The notes beneath the pieces were generated by a model. It was not told the DNA's origin. It saw nothing but the letters and a program-made list of their open reading frames with translations, and did no database searches. The translations under genes and the position numbers were made by a program. Source: CADEDH01 sp039201605 (GTDB taxonomy: Bacteria; Actinomycetota; Acidimicrobiia; Acidimicrobiales; SZUA-35). Taken from it: a stretch of DNA of 64,000 nt. The stretch covers positions 1 to 64,000 of the forward strand of contig JBCCRO010000025.1 in NCBI GenBank assembly GCA_039201605.1, read 5' to 3'. Positions 49,861 to 57,925 of the stretch are shown one piece after another (the first letter of the stretch is position 1; the number at the start of each line of letters is the position of its first letter).

Positions 49861-50265
49861 ATGAGCGTCGTGAAGATCAATGCGGTAGAGGTCCCCGAGG
49901 GCATGGGGGACGAGTTCATGGAACGGTTCGCCAAGCGGGCCGGAGCGGTTGAGAACCAGCCGGGGTTCGAGGAATTCCTGCTGCTCAAGCCGACGGACGG
50001 GAAGAGTCGTTTCTTCGTGTTCACCCGGTGGGAGTCGGAGGAGGCGTTCAACACCTGGCTGTCGAGCGGTGACTTCGCCGCAGCCCACGCCCACCTGGCC
50101 GAGGGCCAGGGCCCGTCCCACGGCCACGGCCACGAGGGCGAGGGCGAGGGCGAGGGCGAGGGGCACGGTCACGGCGGTGGCCACGGCCATGGTGACACCG
50201 CCCCGGTGGCCACCAACGCCGAGCTACTGGCGTTCGAGGTCGTCGAGCGGGTGGCCGAGGACTGA
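49861..50265 (+). CDS. IsdG/MhuD-like haem monooxygenase with His-rich insertion
   Basis: The 134-residue protein belongs to the antibiotic-biosynthesis-monooxygenase fold. It matches haem-degrading IsdG/MhuD members: Asn7, Trp66 and His76 stand where the haem-degrading triad (Asn, Trp, His) is found. Residues 87-111 are an insertion of only His, Gly and Glu (pattern HGHGHEGEGEGEGEG, then HGHGGGHGHG) before the last beta strand, absent from typical members; it could bind metal. The expected reaction is oxidative opening of haem with release of iron. It is divergent from the DUF2470-SIP reductase gene, which could supply electrons. Confidence 0.8.
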   Translation: MSVVKINAVEVPEGMGDEFMERFAKRAGAVENQPGFEEFLLLKPTDGKSRFFVFTRWESEEAFNTWLSSGDFAAAHAHLAEGQGPSHGHGHEGEGEGEGEGHGHGGGHGHGDTAPVATNAELLAFEVVERVAED

Positions 50266-50268
50266 TCA

Positions 50269-50294
50269 GGGCGGTCGGCCGACGGCAGCCGCCC
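50269..50294. terminator. Hairpin after monooxygenase gene
   Basis: GGGCGG (50269-50274) pairs with CCGCCC (50289-50294) across a GC-rich loop, three bases after the stop. It lies between convergent genes and could serve both directions. Confidence 0.4.
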
Positions 50295-50364
50295 CGGAGA
50301 GGCCGCGTCCGGCAGGCGCTCGACGATCGATTCGAGTCCGGGCCGACGTCGGATCGTCGGCCGG

Positions 50365-51066
50365 TCAACCCCCGGTTTCGTTCAGGCGCTGCTGGTTGAG
50401 GTCGGCCTCGTCGCCCGCCCGCTGACCCTCGAAGAAGTTGGCCCCCACGTACTGGCGGCGGGCTCGCTCCGGCTCGCCGTAGGCCTCGAGGAAGGCCCGC
50501 TCGGCGGCGTCGGTGGTGGGCACGAGGGCCTTGGACTCGGAGTAGATCCGCTCCTGGGCGTCCTCGAGCCGGGTCACCACCCGCTCCACCCAGCCGAGGG
50601 CGTAGTCCTTGCGTGAGCGGGGTCGGTCCCGGTTGAGGTCGAGGAGCATCTGGGCCAGCAGATGGTCGATCAGGGGCATGGCCAGCTCCAACTGGCTCGG
50701 CGTGCACATCAGGCGGGCGGTGTACTTCCGCTGCCGCTTGACCATCACCCCGTAGCCCCCGAACAGGCCGGCCACCTGGGCGCAGAGCACCACGGCGGCG
50801 TGCTGGGCGTGGCCGAAGTGGCCGCACGGCACGTCGTGCGGCTCGTGGGGGGCGACGTCGCGCAGCTCCCGCTCGGCGATCTCGTAGGTCGCCATCAGCC
50901 GCAGGGCGTGCTCCTCGAAGGCCTCGGCCTCGGCCTCATGGGTGGTGGAGGCGGCTTTGGCCAGCATGGCCCGAACCCGCTCCACCACCTTGGCCCGCTT
51001 CTCGTCGTCGGCCCCGCCGTCGGGTCCGGCGACGGTCGGGCTGCCGGTGTCGGTCGCTTCGCTCAT
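50365..51066 (-). CDS. DUF2786-domain protein
   Basis: The 233-residue soluble protein carries the DUF2786 motif near residues 25-65 (VVERVRAMLAKAASTTHEAEAEAFEEHALRLMATYEI), a helical pattern found in actinobacterial and phage proteins of unknown role. The rest is a longer helical and beta region (HAAVVLCAQVAGLFGGYGV, IDHLLAQMLLDLNRDRPRSRKDYALGW) resembling the DUF7168-type extension often attached to it, by general recollection. Start ATG 51066 is chosen over 51078 because the latter lies beside the divergent promoter. Confidence 0.8.
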   Translation of the reverse strand: MSEATDTGSPTVAGPDGGADDEKRAKVVERVRAMLAKAASTTHEAEAEAFEEHALRLMATYEIAERELRDVAPHEPHDVPCGHFGHAQHAAVVLCAQVAGLFGGYGVMVKRQRKYTARLMCTPSQLELAMPLIDHLLAQMLLDLNRDRPRSRKDYALGWVERVVTRLEDAQERIYSESKALVPTTDAAERAFLEAYGEPERARRQYVGANFFEGQRAGDEADLNQQRLNETGG

Positions 51067-51080
51067 CGGTGGCCACATCG

Positions 51081-51086
51081 TAGAGT
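51081..51086 (+). promoter_or_regulatory. -10 element for leaderless amidase mRNA
   Basis: TAGAGT ends seven bases before GTG 51093. The hexamer lies in the 26-base gap between divergent genes. Confidence 0.5.
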
Positions 51087-51092
51087 CGGGAG

Positions 51093-52640
51093 GTGACCGC
51101 GCCCCACCAGCTGTCCGCCGTCGAGGCCCGACGTCTGATCGTCGCCGGTGAGCTGTCGCCGGTGGAGTTGGTCGACGCCTGCTTGGCCCGTGTCGAAGCC
51201 GTCGACCCGGCGGTGAACGCCATGGTCACCCGGGCGGGGGAGCGGGCCCGGGCCGAGGCCCGCGTCGCCGCCGAGGCCGTCGCCCACGCTCGGCGGGCCG
51301 CCACAGGAGGGGCCGCCGGAGCCGGCGAGACCGGCGGCGGGGGCGAGCTCGGTCTGCTCCACGGCCTGCCGGTGGCGATCAAGGATCTGCAGGCCACCGA
51401 GGGCATCGTCACCACCCTGGGCGCCGCCGATCTGGCCGACCACGTGCCGACCGCCGACAGCGGGATCGTGGCCCGGGTTCGGGCCGCGGGCGGGATCGTG
51501 GTCGGCAAGACCAACATCCCCGAGCGCAGCATCGGGGCCAACACCGTCAACCGGCTCTTCGGTGCCACCGGCAACCCGTTCGACCCCGACCGGACCTGCG
51601 GCGGCTCGTCCGGCGGCTCGGCCGTTGCCGTGGCCACCGACATGGTGCCGTTGGCCACCGGGTCCGATCACGGCGGCAGCCTCCGCATCCCGGCCTGCTA
51701 CTGCGGTGTCGTCGGCCACCGGGCCACCCCGGGCGTCGTCCCCTTCGAGGAGCGGACCATGACCCAGACCTTCTACTCGGTGCAGGGCCCGATGGCTCGC
51801 ACGGTCGACGACACCGCCCTCCTCCTGGCCGCCATCACCGACCGCTCGATCACCCCGGCCTCGGGGCTGGGCGACCCGATGGCCCACCCCCTCGACCACA
51901 CCGCCTTCACCCGCCTCGACGAGCTCGACCCGACCGAGCTCCGCATCGGGGTCAGCGAGGACCTCGGCGGTGTGCTGGTGTCGGCCGAGGTCCGGCGCCA
52001 GTTCCGCCGCCGGGTCGACCGGTTGGTCGCCGCCGGGGTGCGCTGCGTCGAGGTGCCCCTCGACCTGTCGGCGGCGGCCGACGTGGACTGGCGGGTGCGG
52101 AGCGACATCTTCGCCACCCAGTACCACCGGGAGGCCGAGACGTGGGACGACGGGTTCAATCCCCATGTCCGCCGCAGCTACGAGGCGGCGCTCGCCGCCT
52201 CGGTGGCCGACATCGCCGCTGCCCGCCGCACCCAGATGGAGCTGTACCAGCACACTCGGGCCACCCTGGGCGGCCTCGACGCCATCGTGTGCCCCGGGGT
52301 CAGCGTCGCCCCCTTCGACTGGCGGCAGCTCAACCCCGTAGAGGTCGACGGCACCCCGGTGGAGAACTACATGGCCTGGCTGTCGCTCACCGCCGCCATC
52401 ACCGTGGTCGGGCACCCGGTGACCGCCCTGCCCGCCGGGCTCGACGACGACGGCCTCCCCGTCGGCGTGCAGGTGGTGGGCCACGCCCACGGCGACCACC
52501 GGCTGCTGGGGGTGGCCCGAGCGCTGGAGGCGGTGTTCGCCGCCGAGGTGTCCACGGCCCGACCACGCCCCGACGAGGCGGTGCTGGCCCGGGAGCACCC
52601 GGCCCTACGGACCGACGGCCCCCTGGTCCAGCTCGACTGA
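51093..52640 (+). CDS. Amidase (amidase-signature family)
   Basis: The 515-residue enzyme has the complete Ser-cisSer-Lys triad of the amidase-signature family: Lys97 in LPVAIKDLQ, the cis-Ser in CGGSSGGSAVAVA (about 169-181), and the nucleophile in GSDHGGSLRIPACYCG. A normal-looking GatA would have a similar signature, but the second half lacks GatA-typical features and there are no gatB or gatC genes nearby, so it is more likely a stand-alone amide hydrolase. The substrate is unknown. The start is GTG 51093, directly after a -10 hexamer. Confidence 0.88.
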   Translation: MTAPHQLSAVEARRLIVAGELSPVELVDACLARVEAVDPAVNAMVTRAGERARAEARVAAEAVAHARRAATGGAAGAGETGGGGELGLLHGLPVAIKDLQATEGIVTTLGAADLADHVPTADSGIVARVRAAGGIVVGKTNIPERSIGANTVNRLFGATGNPFDPDRTCGGSSGGSAVAVATDMVPLATGSDHGGSLRIPACYCGVVGHRATPGVVPFEERTMTQTFYSVQGPMARTVDDTALLLAAITDRSITPASGLGDPMAHPLDHTAFTRLDELDPTELRIGVSEDLGGVLVSAEVRRQFRRRVDRLVAAGVRCVEVPLDLSAAADVDWRVRSDIFATQYHREAETWDDGFNPHVRRSYEAALAASVADIAAARRTQMELYQHTRATLGGLDAIVCPGVSVAPFDWRQLNPVEVDGTPVENYMAWLSLTAAITVVGHPVTALPAGLDDDGLPVGVQVVGHAHGDHRLLGVARALEAVFAAEVSTARPRPDEAVLAREHPALRTDGPLVQLD

Positions 52641-52692
52641 CGGCGTCACCGCCGTTCCTCCCCGGGCGCCGCCTGCGCACCGTGGGGGGGGG

Positions 52693-53529
52693 TCAGCCCG
52701 GCGGGCCCCAGATCAGGGACGGGTCCGACTGGTCGGTGGCCCGGGCGGCGGCCGTGCCCCGATCGACGTGGACGTTCACCCCGTTGAGGTAGCTGGTCGA
52801 GGCGTGGTCGGCCAGGAACAGCATGGTGGGGGCCATCTCGGCCGGGTCGGCCATCCGGCCCGCCACCGCCGTGGCGTGGTCGATCACGTCGTCGCCGAGG
52901 CCCCGGCGAAAGTCGTCGCTGATCGGGGTGGCCGTCACCCCCGGGCACAGCGAGTTCATCCGCACGCCGCGGGGAAGAAGCTGCACCGCTCGCCACATCG
53001 TGTAGAACTGCACCGCCTCCTTGGAGAAGGAGTAGCCGTCGCCGTACACGTCGGCGTTGGCGGCCAACCAGGCGTCGCCTTCGCCGAACGTCGTCGCCGC
53101 CATCAGCTCCCGGTGGTGGGTGACGCGGTCGGCCCAGTGACGCCCCGCGGTCGAGGCGACGTGGACGACGGCACCCCCGTCCGGCACCCGGGGCAGCACG
53201 GCCTCGGTGAGGTGACGGAGCCCGAGCCAGTTGACCCGCATCACGGTCTCCGGGGTGAAGCGGCCGCCGTTGGGAACGCCTGCGCAGTTCATCAGGGTGT
53301 CGATCCGGTCGGGGAGGGCGTCGATCACGGCGTCGATGGCAGCCCGCCGGCCGAGATCGCATCGGTGATCGGTGCCGGCCCGGCCCGAGGCGACCTCGAC
53401 CGGGACCACGTCGATGGTGTGGACCTCGGCCCCGTGGCGGGCCGCCAACTCGGCGGTGGCGGCCCCGATGCCGGAGGCGGCGCCGGTGATGACGATGGTC
53501 TTGTCGGTGAAGTCGAGGAGTCGGGTCAT
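52693..53529 (-). CDS. Short-chain dehydrogenase/reductase
   Basis: The 278-residue SDR has the cofactor motif TGAASGIGAAT (residues 15-25), NCAG (about 81-84), the catalytic Ser in VASTAG, and the YxxxK motif in DGYSFSKEAV. About 30 extra residues lie between the Ser and Tyr motifs (HWADRVTHHRELMAATTFGEGDAWLA), a feature also seen in 3-alpha-hydroxysteroid dehydrogenases. It ends with an unusual tail instead of the normal GG-dinucleotide strand (NVHVDRGTAAARAT). It probably oxidises or reduces a secondary alcohol or ketone. It is 10 bases downstream of polX on the same strand. Confidence 0.87.
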   Translation of the reverse strand: MTRLLDFTDKTIVITGAASGIGAATAELAARHGAEVHTIDVVPVEVASGRAGTDHRCDLGRRAAIDAVIDALPDRIDTLMNCAGVPNGGRFTPETVMRVNWLGLRHLTEAVLPRVPDGGAVVHVASTAGRHWADRVTHHRELMAATTFGEGDAWLAANADVYGDGYSFSKEAVQFYTMWRAVQLLPRGVRMNSLCPGVTATPISDDFRRGLGDDVIDHATAVAGRMADPAEMAPTMLFLADHASTSYLNGVNVHVDRGTAAARATDQSDPSLIWGPPG

Positions 53530-53539
53530 CGTCGGCCGT

Positions 53540-55294
53540 TCACCCGTCCTGCCGGTGGGTCTCGACCCAGTGCAGGAACCGGTCGCGCTCCCAGGTGTTG
53601 ATCACCAGGTCCCGGGGCGCCCACCCCCGTTGGGCGGTGCGGACCCCGTACGCCATGCGCCCCAGCTCGGAGGTGTGGTGGCTGTCGGTGTTGATCACCA
53701 GCTTCACCCCTCGGTCGACGGCCCGGCGGACCACGTCGGAGGCGGCGTCGAGGCGGTCGAGAGCCCCGTTGATCTCCAGTGCCACATCGAAGCGATGGAG
53801 CGCCTCGAGCACGATGTCGACGTCGATCTCGACGCCCGGTCGACGGCCGATATAGCGGCCGGTCAGATGGCCGATCGAGTCGACGGTCGGATCGGCGATC
53901 GCCTTGACCAATCGGGCGGTCTGATCGCGGACGGGAGCGTCGTAGTGGGAGTGGATCGACGCCACCGTGTAGTCGAAAAGAGCGCGGAACTCCGGGTCGT
54001 AATCGAGGCCGCCGTCGCCGGCGATGTTGAGCTCACAGCCCCACAGCAGGGTGAGGTCCGGATACTCCTCCTGCAGGGCCCGGATGCGGTCGCGATGGGC
54101 CAGCAGCTCCTCGGCCGACGAGCCGTTGATCACCAGATCCTCACCGTGTTCGGTGATGGCCAGGTACTCGTAGCCCAGGTCGGCGGCCACCTTGACCATG
54201 TCCTCCAGCGGGGCCCGGCCGTCGCCCGACTGGTCGGTGTGGTAGTGGAGGTCGCCTCGGATGTGGTCGAGCTGGACCACCTCGGGCAGCGAGCCGTCGG
54301 CGGCGGCGTCCACCTCGCCGGTGTTCTCCCGCATCGGGGGCTCGATGAAGGCCAGGTCGAGGGCGTCGTAGATCTCCGCCTCGGTGGCGGCGGCCGCCAC
54401 CCCGGTGGTCTCGCCCTCGTCGTCGGTGGTCATCAGCCCGTACTCGTTGAGCAGGAGGCCCCGGTCGATGGCCCGCTGGCGGAGGGCGATGTTGTGGGTC
54501 TTGGACCCGGTGAAGTAGAGGGTGGCCGCTCCGAACTGCTCGGGGGTCACCACCCGGACGTCGACCTGGAGCCCGGTCGTGGTGAGGAAGCTGGTCTTGG
54601 TGTCGCCGCTGAGGAGGATCTCGTGGACGGCGCCGTGGTTGACCACGGCCCCCATCACCAGCGACGGGTCGGTGGCGGCGACGGTGATGTCGATGTCGCC
54701 GACGGTCTCCGACATGCGGCGCAGGCTGCCGCAGTAGGCCACCCGCTGGACGGTGTCGACCAGACCGAGCTCGGCCACCAGCCGGTCGGCGAGGGGCAGG
54801 GCGTCGGCGATCGGGGTACGCCGGTCCTTGCCGGTGAGGCCGAGGCGGTCGATCGCCTTGGCGATCTTGGCCTCGCTGGTGGCCCCCATGCGGGGCAGCG
54901 TGCGGAGCTGCTCGGCGGCGATGGCGGCCTTGAGGCCGTCGAGGTCCTCCACCCCCAGCTCGCTCCGCACCAGTTTCAACGTCTTCGGGCCGAGACCGGG
55001 AATACGCGAGAGTTCGACGAATGCGGGCGGATAGCGTCGACGAAGATCGTCGAGCTTGGCCACCGAGCCGGTGTCGAGCAGCTCGCGGATCTTGTTCGCC
55101 GTCGCCTTGCCGACCCCCTTGATCTTGGTCAGTTCGGAGACGGTGAGATCGCTCACATCGGCGCCGTGTCCTTCTATGGCCTTTCGTGCATTTTCATACG
55201 CTCGCACTTTGAACGATTGTGGCGACTCTTCGTCCAAGGTCGTGAGTATCACCAGCTCATCGAGCATTTGGTAGATGTCATCCATGGCGGCCAT
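53540..55294 (-). CDS. polX: PolX-family DNA polymerase beta / PHP-domain protein
   Basis: The 584-residue protein has an N-terminal HhH region (LTKIKGVGKATANKI, LSRIPGLGPKTLKLV), a polymerase X domain with GSLRRMSETVGDIDI and VDVRVV holding the metal aspartates, and a C-terminal PHP domain (GDLHYHTDQSGDG, AITEHGEDL, INTDSHHTSELGRM). PolX enzymes fill short gaps in base-excision repair, and the PHP domain gives 3'-5' exonuclease or AP-endonuclease activity. A -10 hexamer TAGACT (55301-55306, minus strand) lies seven bases before ATG 55294, which fixes the start. SDR gene downstream is close enough to share the transcript. Confidence 0.92.
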   Translation of the reverse strand: MAAMDDIYQMLDELVILTTLDEESPQSFKVRAYENARKAIEGHGADVSDLTVSELTKIKGVGKATANKIRELLDTGSVAKLDDLRRRYPPAFVELSRIPGLGPKTLKLVRSELGVEDLDGLKAAIAAEQLRTLPRMGATSEAKIAKAIDRLGLTGKDRRTPIADALPLADRLVAELGLVDTVQRVAYCGSLRRMSETVGDIDITVAATDPSLVMGAVVNHGAVHEILLSGDTKTSFLTTTGLQVDVRVVTPEQFGAATLYFTGSKTHNIALRQRAIDRGLLLNEYGLMTTDDEGETTGVAAAATEAEIYDALDLAFIEPPMRENTGEVDAAADGSLPEVVQLDHIRGDLHYHTDQSGDGRAPLEDMVKVAADLGYEYLAITEHGEDLVINGSSAEELLAHRDRIRALQEEYPDLTLLWGCELNIAGDGGLDYDPEFRALFDYTVASIHSHYDAPVRDQTARLVKAIADPTVDSIGHLTGRYIGRRPGVEIDVDIVLEALHRFDVALEINGALDRLDAASDVVRRAVDRGVKLVINTDSHHTSELGRMAYGVRTAQRGWAPRDLVINTWERDRFLHWVETHRQDG

Positions 55295-55300
55295 GGCGCT

Positions 55301-55306
55301 AGTCTA
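55301..55306 (-). promoter_or_regulatory. -10 element for leaderless polX mRNA
   Basis: On the minus strand TAGACT ends seven bases before ATG 55294. This supports 55294 over the second in-frame ATG at 55285. Confidence 0.5.
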
Positions 55307-55454
55307 GGAAGTTCCAGATAGGCGCATCTCCTCACCGGCATCGGGCGGCACGGTCGGGAACGAGGTCGTCGACGGCGGTTGGGGGCATCCGCAGTCGTCC
55401 TGCGTGAAGATCACAAGAGGGTGTGGTGGAGCGAGACGAAGGTAGGCGGGAGCG

Positions 55455-56714
55455 GTGAACCGGACGTTGGCCCAATCACTGACCGCGGCCACGGTGGACT
55501 TCGACCAGCTCGAGAACGACTACGAGCCCATGCTGCGGCTCGTGCGAGAGCTCATCGGCGTGGTGCCGAATTGCGACCCCTACCTCGAGATCTGGCCCAT
55601 CGGATTCCGCACCTACAACCTGCTGGTCCCCAACCTGCTCAACCTGCCCGCCTCGCTGGTGGGTCAGGGGGCGCCGAAGGAGCTGCTCGGCCTGGCCATG
55701 TACAGCTCCAGTCGGGCCGCCGGCTGCATGTACTGCTCGGCCCACACCTGTTCGTTCGCCCTGCGTCGAGGGCTCGCCCCCGAGGTGCTCGTCGGCGAGA
55801 ACCTCAACGACACCGAACGGGCCGTCGTCGCGCTGGGCGAGGGGCTCGGTCGGGTACCGGCCTCGCTCAACTCCCGGGTCCTGACCGAGGTGGAGCGCCA
55901 TCTCTCGCCGGAGGACGTCGAGTGGCTGGTCCTCGGGATCGGGCTCATGGGCTTCCTCAACAAGTTCATGGACGCCATGGGCATCGAGCTGGAGCCCGAG
56001 GCCATCGCCGACGTGCAGGACCTGATCACCCAGACCGGGTGGAGTACGGGCAAGCACCAGTGGGACGACGCCCAGGTGGTGGAGAGCAACGGTCTCCCGC
56101 CCCAGGACTCGATCCGCACCTACCTCCGGGTGTTCCGCCAGGGGCCCCGGGCGGCCCGCATCGAGAGCAAGTGGACCAAGGGGGTGTCCGGTCGGGCCGG
56201 TGCCGCCCTGATGATGCTGGAGGAGGAGATCGGCTACACCTTCCCGGTGCTGGCCAGCCTCCACCACCGCAAGCCGGTCAAGGCCATCGCCACCGTCCTG
56301 CGGGACAACCTCGACCCGGCCCGCTCCGCGGTCGGCCTCACGGCCAAGTGCTTCGCCGGCATCGTCTTCGCCCGCACCGTCGGCAACACGATGCTGCTGG
56401 CCGAGCTGGTGCAGCTGGCCCAGTCGACCGCTCCCGATGTCGACACCGAGCTGCTGATCGAGATCGACCAGTTCGCGGCGTCGCCCAGCGACGGGGCGAA
56501 CATGCCCTACGGCCTGACCTCGGCCGAGGCCGCCACCATCGTTTTGGCCAAGGCGGCGTCGACCAGCCCGTCGAACGTCAACGAGATCACGATCAGCACC
56601 GTCAACCAGGGCCTCAACGCCCCCCAGGTGATCGAGATCGTGGTGTGGCTGTCGGTGCTGCAGATGATGCACCGCCTCTACACCTACTACGACGCCCGAC
56701 TCGGCATCATCTGA
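55455..56714 (+). CDS. AhpD/carboxymuconolactone-decarboxylase-like protein, double length
   Basis: The 419-residue protein contains, near residues 88-105, RAAGCMYCSAHTCSFALRRG, the CxxCxxH motif of the AhpD/CMD fold with an extra Cys. This motif is used for thiol redox (peroxidase activity) or decarboxylation. The second half (about 270-410) has an AhpD-like helical pattern (GLTAKCFAGIVFARTVGNTMLLAELVQLA) without the CxxC pair, so it may be a degenerate second domain. No signal peptide. GTG 55455 has GCGGGAG upstream. It is 46 bases before pyrC and could share its transcript, though a promoter-like TACCCT lies before pyrC. Confidence 0.75.
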   Translation: MNRTLAQSLTAATVDFDQLENDYEPMLRLVRELIGVVPNCDPYLEIWPIGFRTYNLLVPNLLNLPASLVGQGAPKELLGLAMYSSSRAAGCMYCSAHTCSFALRRGLAPEVLVGENLNDTERAVVALGEGLGRVPASLNSRVLTEVERHLSPEDVEWLVLGIGLMGFLNKFMDAMGIELEPEAIADVQDLITQTGWSTGKHQWDDAQVVESNGLPPQDSIRTYLRVFRQGPRAARIESKWTKGVSGRAGAALMMLEEEIGYTFPVLASLHHRKPVKAIATVLRDNLDPARSAVGLTAKCFAGIVFARTVGNTMLLAELVQLAQSTAPDVDTELLIEIDQFAASPSDGANMPYGLTSAEAATIVLAKAASTSPSNVNEITISTVNQGLNAPQVIEIVVWLSVLQMMHRLYTYYDARLGII

Positions 56715-56760
56715 CGGTCCCGGCCCTCGGGCCCCGGTGGCCGGTACCCTCCGGATCACC

Positions 56761-57921
56761 ATGAGTCAGTCTTCTGCCGACCCTGCCGCTCAACTCGACA
56801 TCGCCGTGCCCGACGATTGGCACGTCCACCTGCGCGACGACCACATGTTGGCGGCGGTGACGCCGCTGACGGCGCGCTGGTTCCGGCGGGCACTCGTGAT
56901 GCCGAACCTCGTACCCCCGATCACCGACAGCGTGGCCGCCGCGGCCTACCGGGAGCGGATCCTGGCCGCCGCCGGGCCCGAAGCCCGGGCCGACTTCGAG
57001 CCGGTGATGGTGCTGTACGTCACCGACGGGGTGTCGATCGACGACGTGCGGGCCGGGGTCGAGGCCGGCGTGGTCATCGGGCTGAAGTACTATCCGGCCG
57101 GGGCGACGACCAACTCCGACGCCGGCGGCACCTCGATGCTGTCGTTCCGCCCGCTGCTGGAGTTCATGGCGGCCGAGGGCATCCCGCTGCTGGTCCACGC
57201 CGAATCCACCGACCCCACGATCGACATCTTCGATCGGGAGCGGGCGTTCCTCGATCGGGAACTGGTGCCGTTGGCGGCCGAGCTGCCCGAGCTGCGGGTG
57301 ACCGTCGAACACCTCTCGACCGCCGAGGGCGTCGAGTTCGTCCGGGATCACCCCCAGGTGGCGGGGACGATCACGCCCCATCACCTGTCGTGCGATCGGT
57401 CCGACCTGCTGGCCAATGGGATGCGGCCCGATCTGTACTGCAAGCCGGTGATCAACTCTCCGCAGAACCGCAAGGCGCTGGTGGCGGCGGCGACGTCGGG
57501 CTCGCCGTCGTTCTTCCTCGGCACCGACTCCGCCCCCCACCCCAGCATCCACAAGTACGCCGCCAACGTGCGAGCCGGGATCTTCTGCGCCCCGTTCGCC
57601 CTGCCGGTGGTGGCGGAGGTGTTCCATCGGGCCGGCGCCCTCGACCGGTTGGAGGCGTTCACCTCGCTCAACGGTTGCCGGCACTACGGCTTCGAGGCCT
57701 CGACCGAGCGGTTGCGTCTCACCCGGGCCGCCGACGAGGTGATCGACGCCGAGGCGGCCAACGATCCCGACGGCGGTCCGGCCGAGGAGTTGGTCACGGC
57801 CGACGGGGCCCGGGTCCGTATCTTCGGCGTGGCCGAGGCTCGACGGTGGACGGTGGCCGAAGTGGCCGGCTCCGACGTCGGCTCCGGCGCCACCTCCGGT
57901 GCGTCGTCGGCGATCGGCTGA
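56761..57921 (+). CDS. pyrC: Dihydroorotase, class II (homodimeric type)
   Basis: The 386-residue protein has the PyrC metal-site pattern: DWHVHLRD (His21, His23), the lysine that becomes carboxylated in GLKYYPAGATTNS (Lys109), LVHAES, TPHHL and GTDSAPH. It interconverts carbamoyl aspartate and dihydroorotate in pyrimidine synthesis. Actinobacteria often use the longer class I PyrC beside pyrB; this is the E. coli-like class II form without other pyr genes in the window. ATG 56761 is preferred to the upstream in-frame start at 56737. It has a non-conserved Ser/Ala/Gly tail. Confidence 0.92.
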   Translation: MSQSSADPAAQLDIAVPDDWHVHLRDDHMLAAVTPLTARWFRRALVMPNLVPPITDSVAAAAYRERILAAAGPEARADFEPVMVLYVTDGVSIDDVRAGVEAGVVIGLKYYPAGATTNSDAGGTSMLSFRPLLEFMAAEGIPLLVHAESTDPTIDIFDRERAFLDRELVPLAAELPELRVTVEHLSTAEGVEFVRDHPQVAGTITPHHLSCDRSDLLANGMRPDLYCKPVINSPQNRKALVAAATSGSPSFFLGTDSAPHPSIHKYAANVRAGIFCAPFALPVVAEVFHRAGALDRLEAFTSLNGCRHYGFEASTERLRLTRAADEVIDAEAANDPDGGPAEELVTADGARVRIFGVAEARRWTVAEVAGSDVGSGATSGASSAIG

Positions 57922-57925
57922 GGCC

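Noticed and set aside
51093..52640. GatA subunit of the Glu-tRNA(Gln) amidotransferase
   Set aside because: The amidase signature fits, but no gatB or gatC gene is adjacent and the second half lacks GatA-like character, so a general amidase is the safer call.
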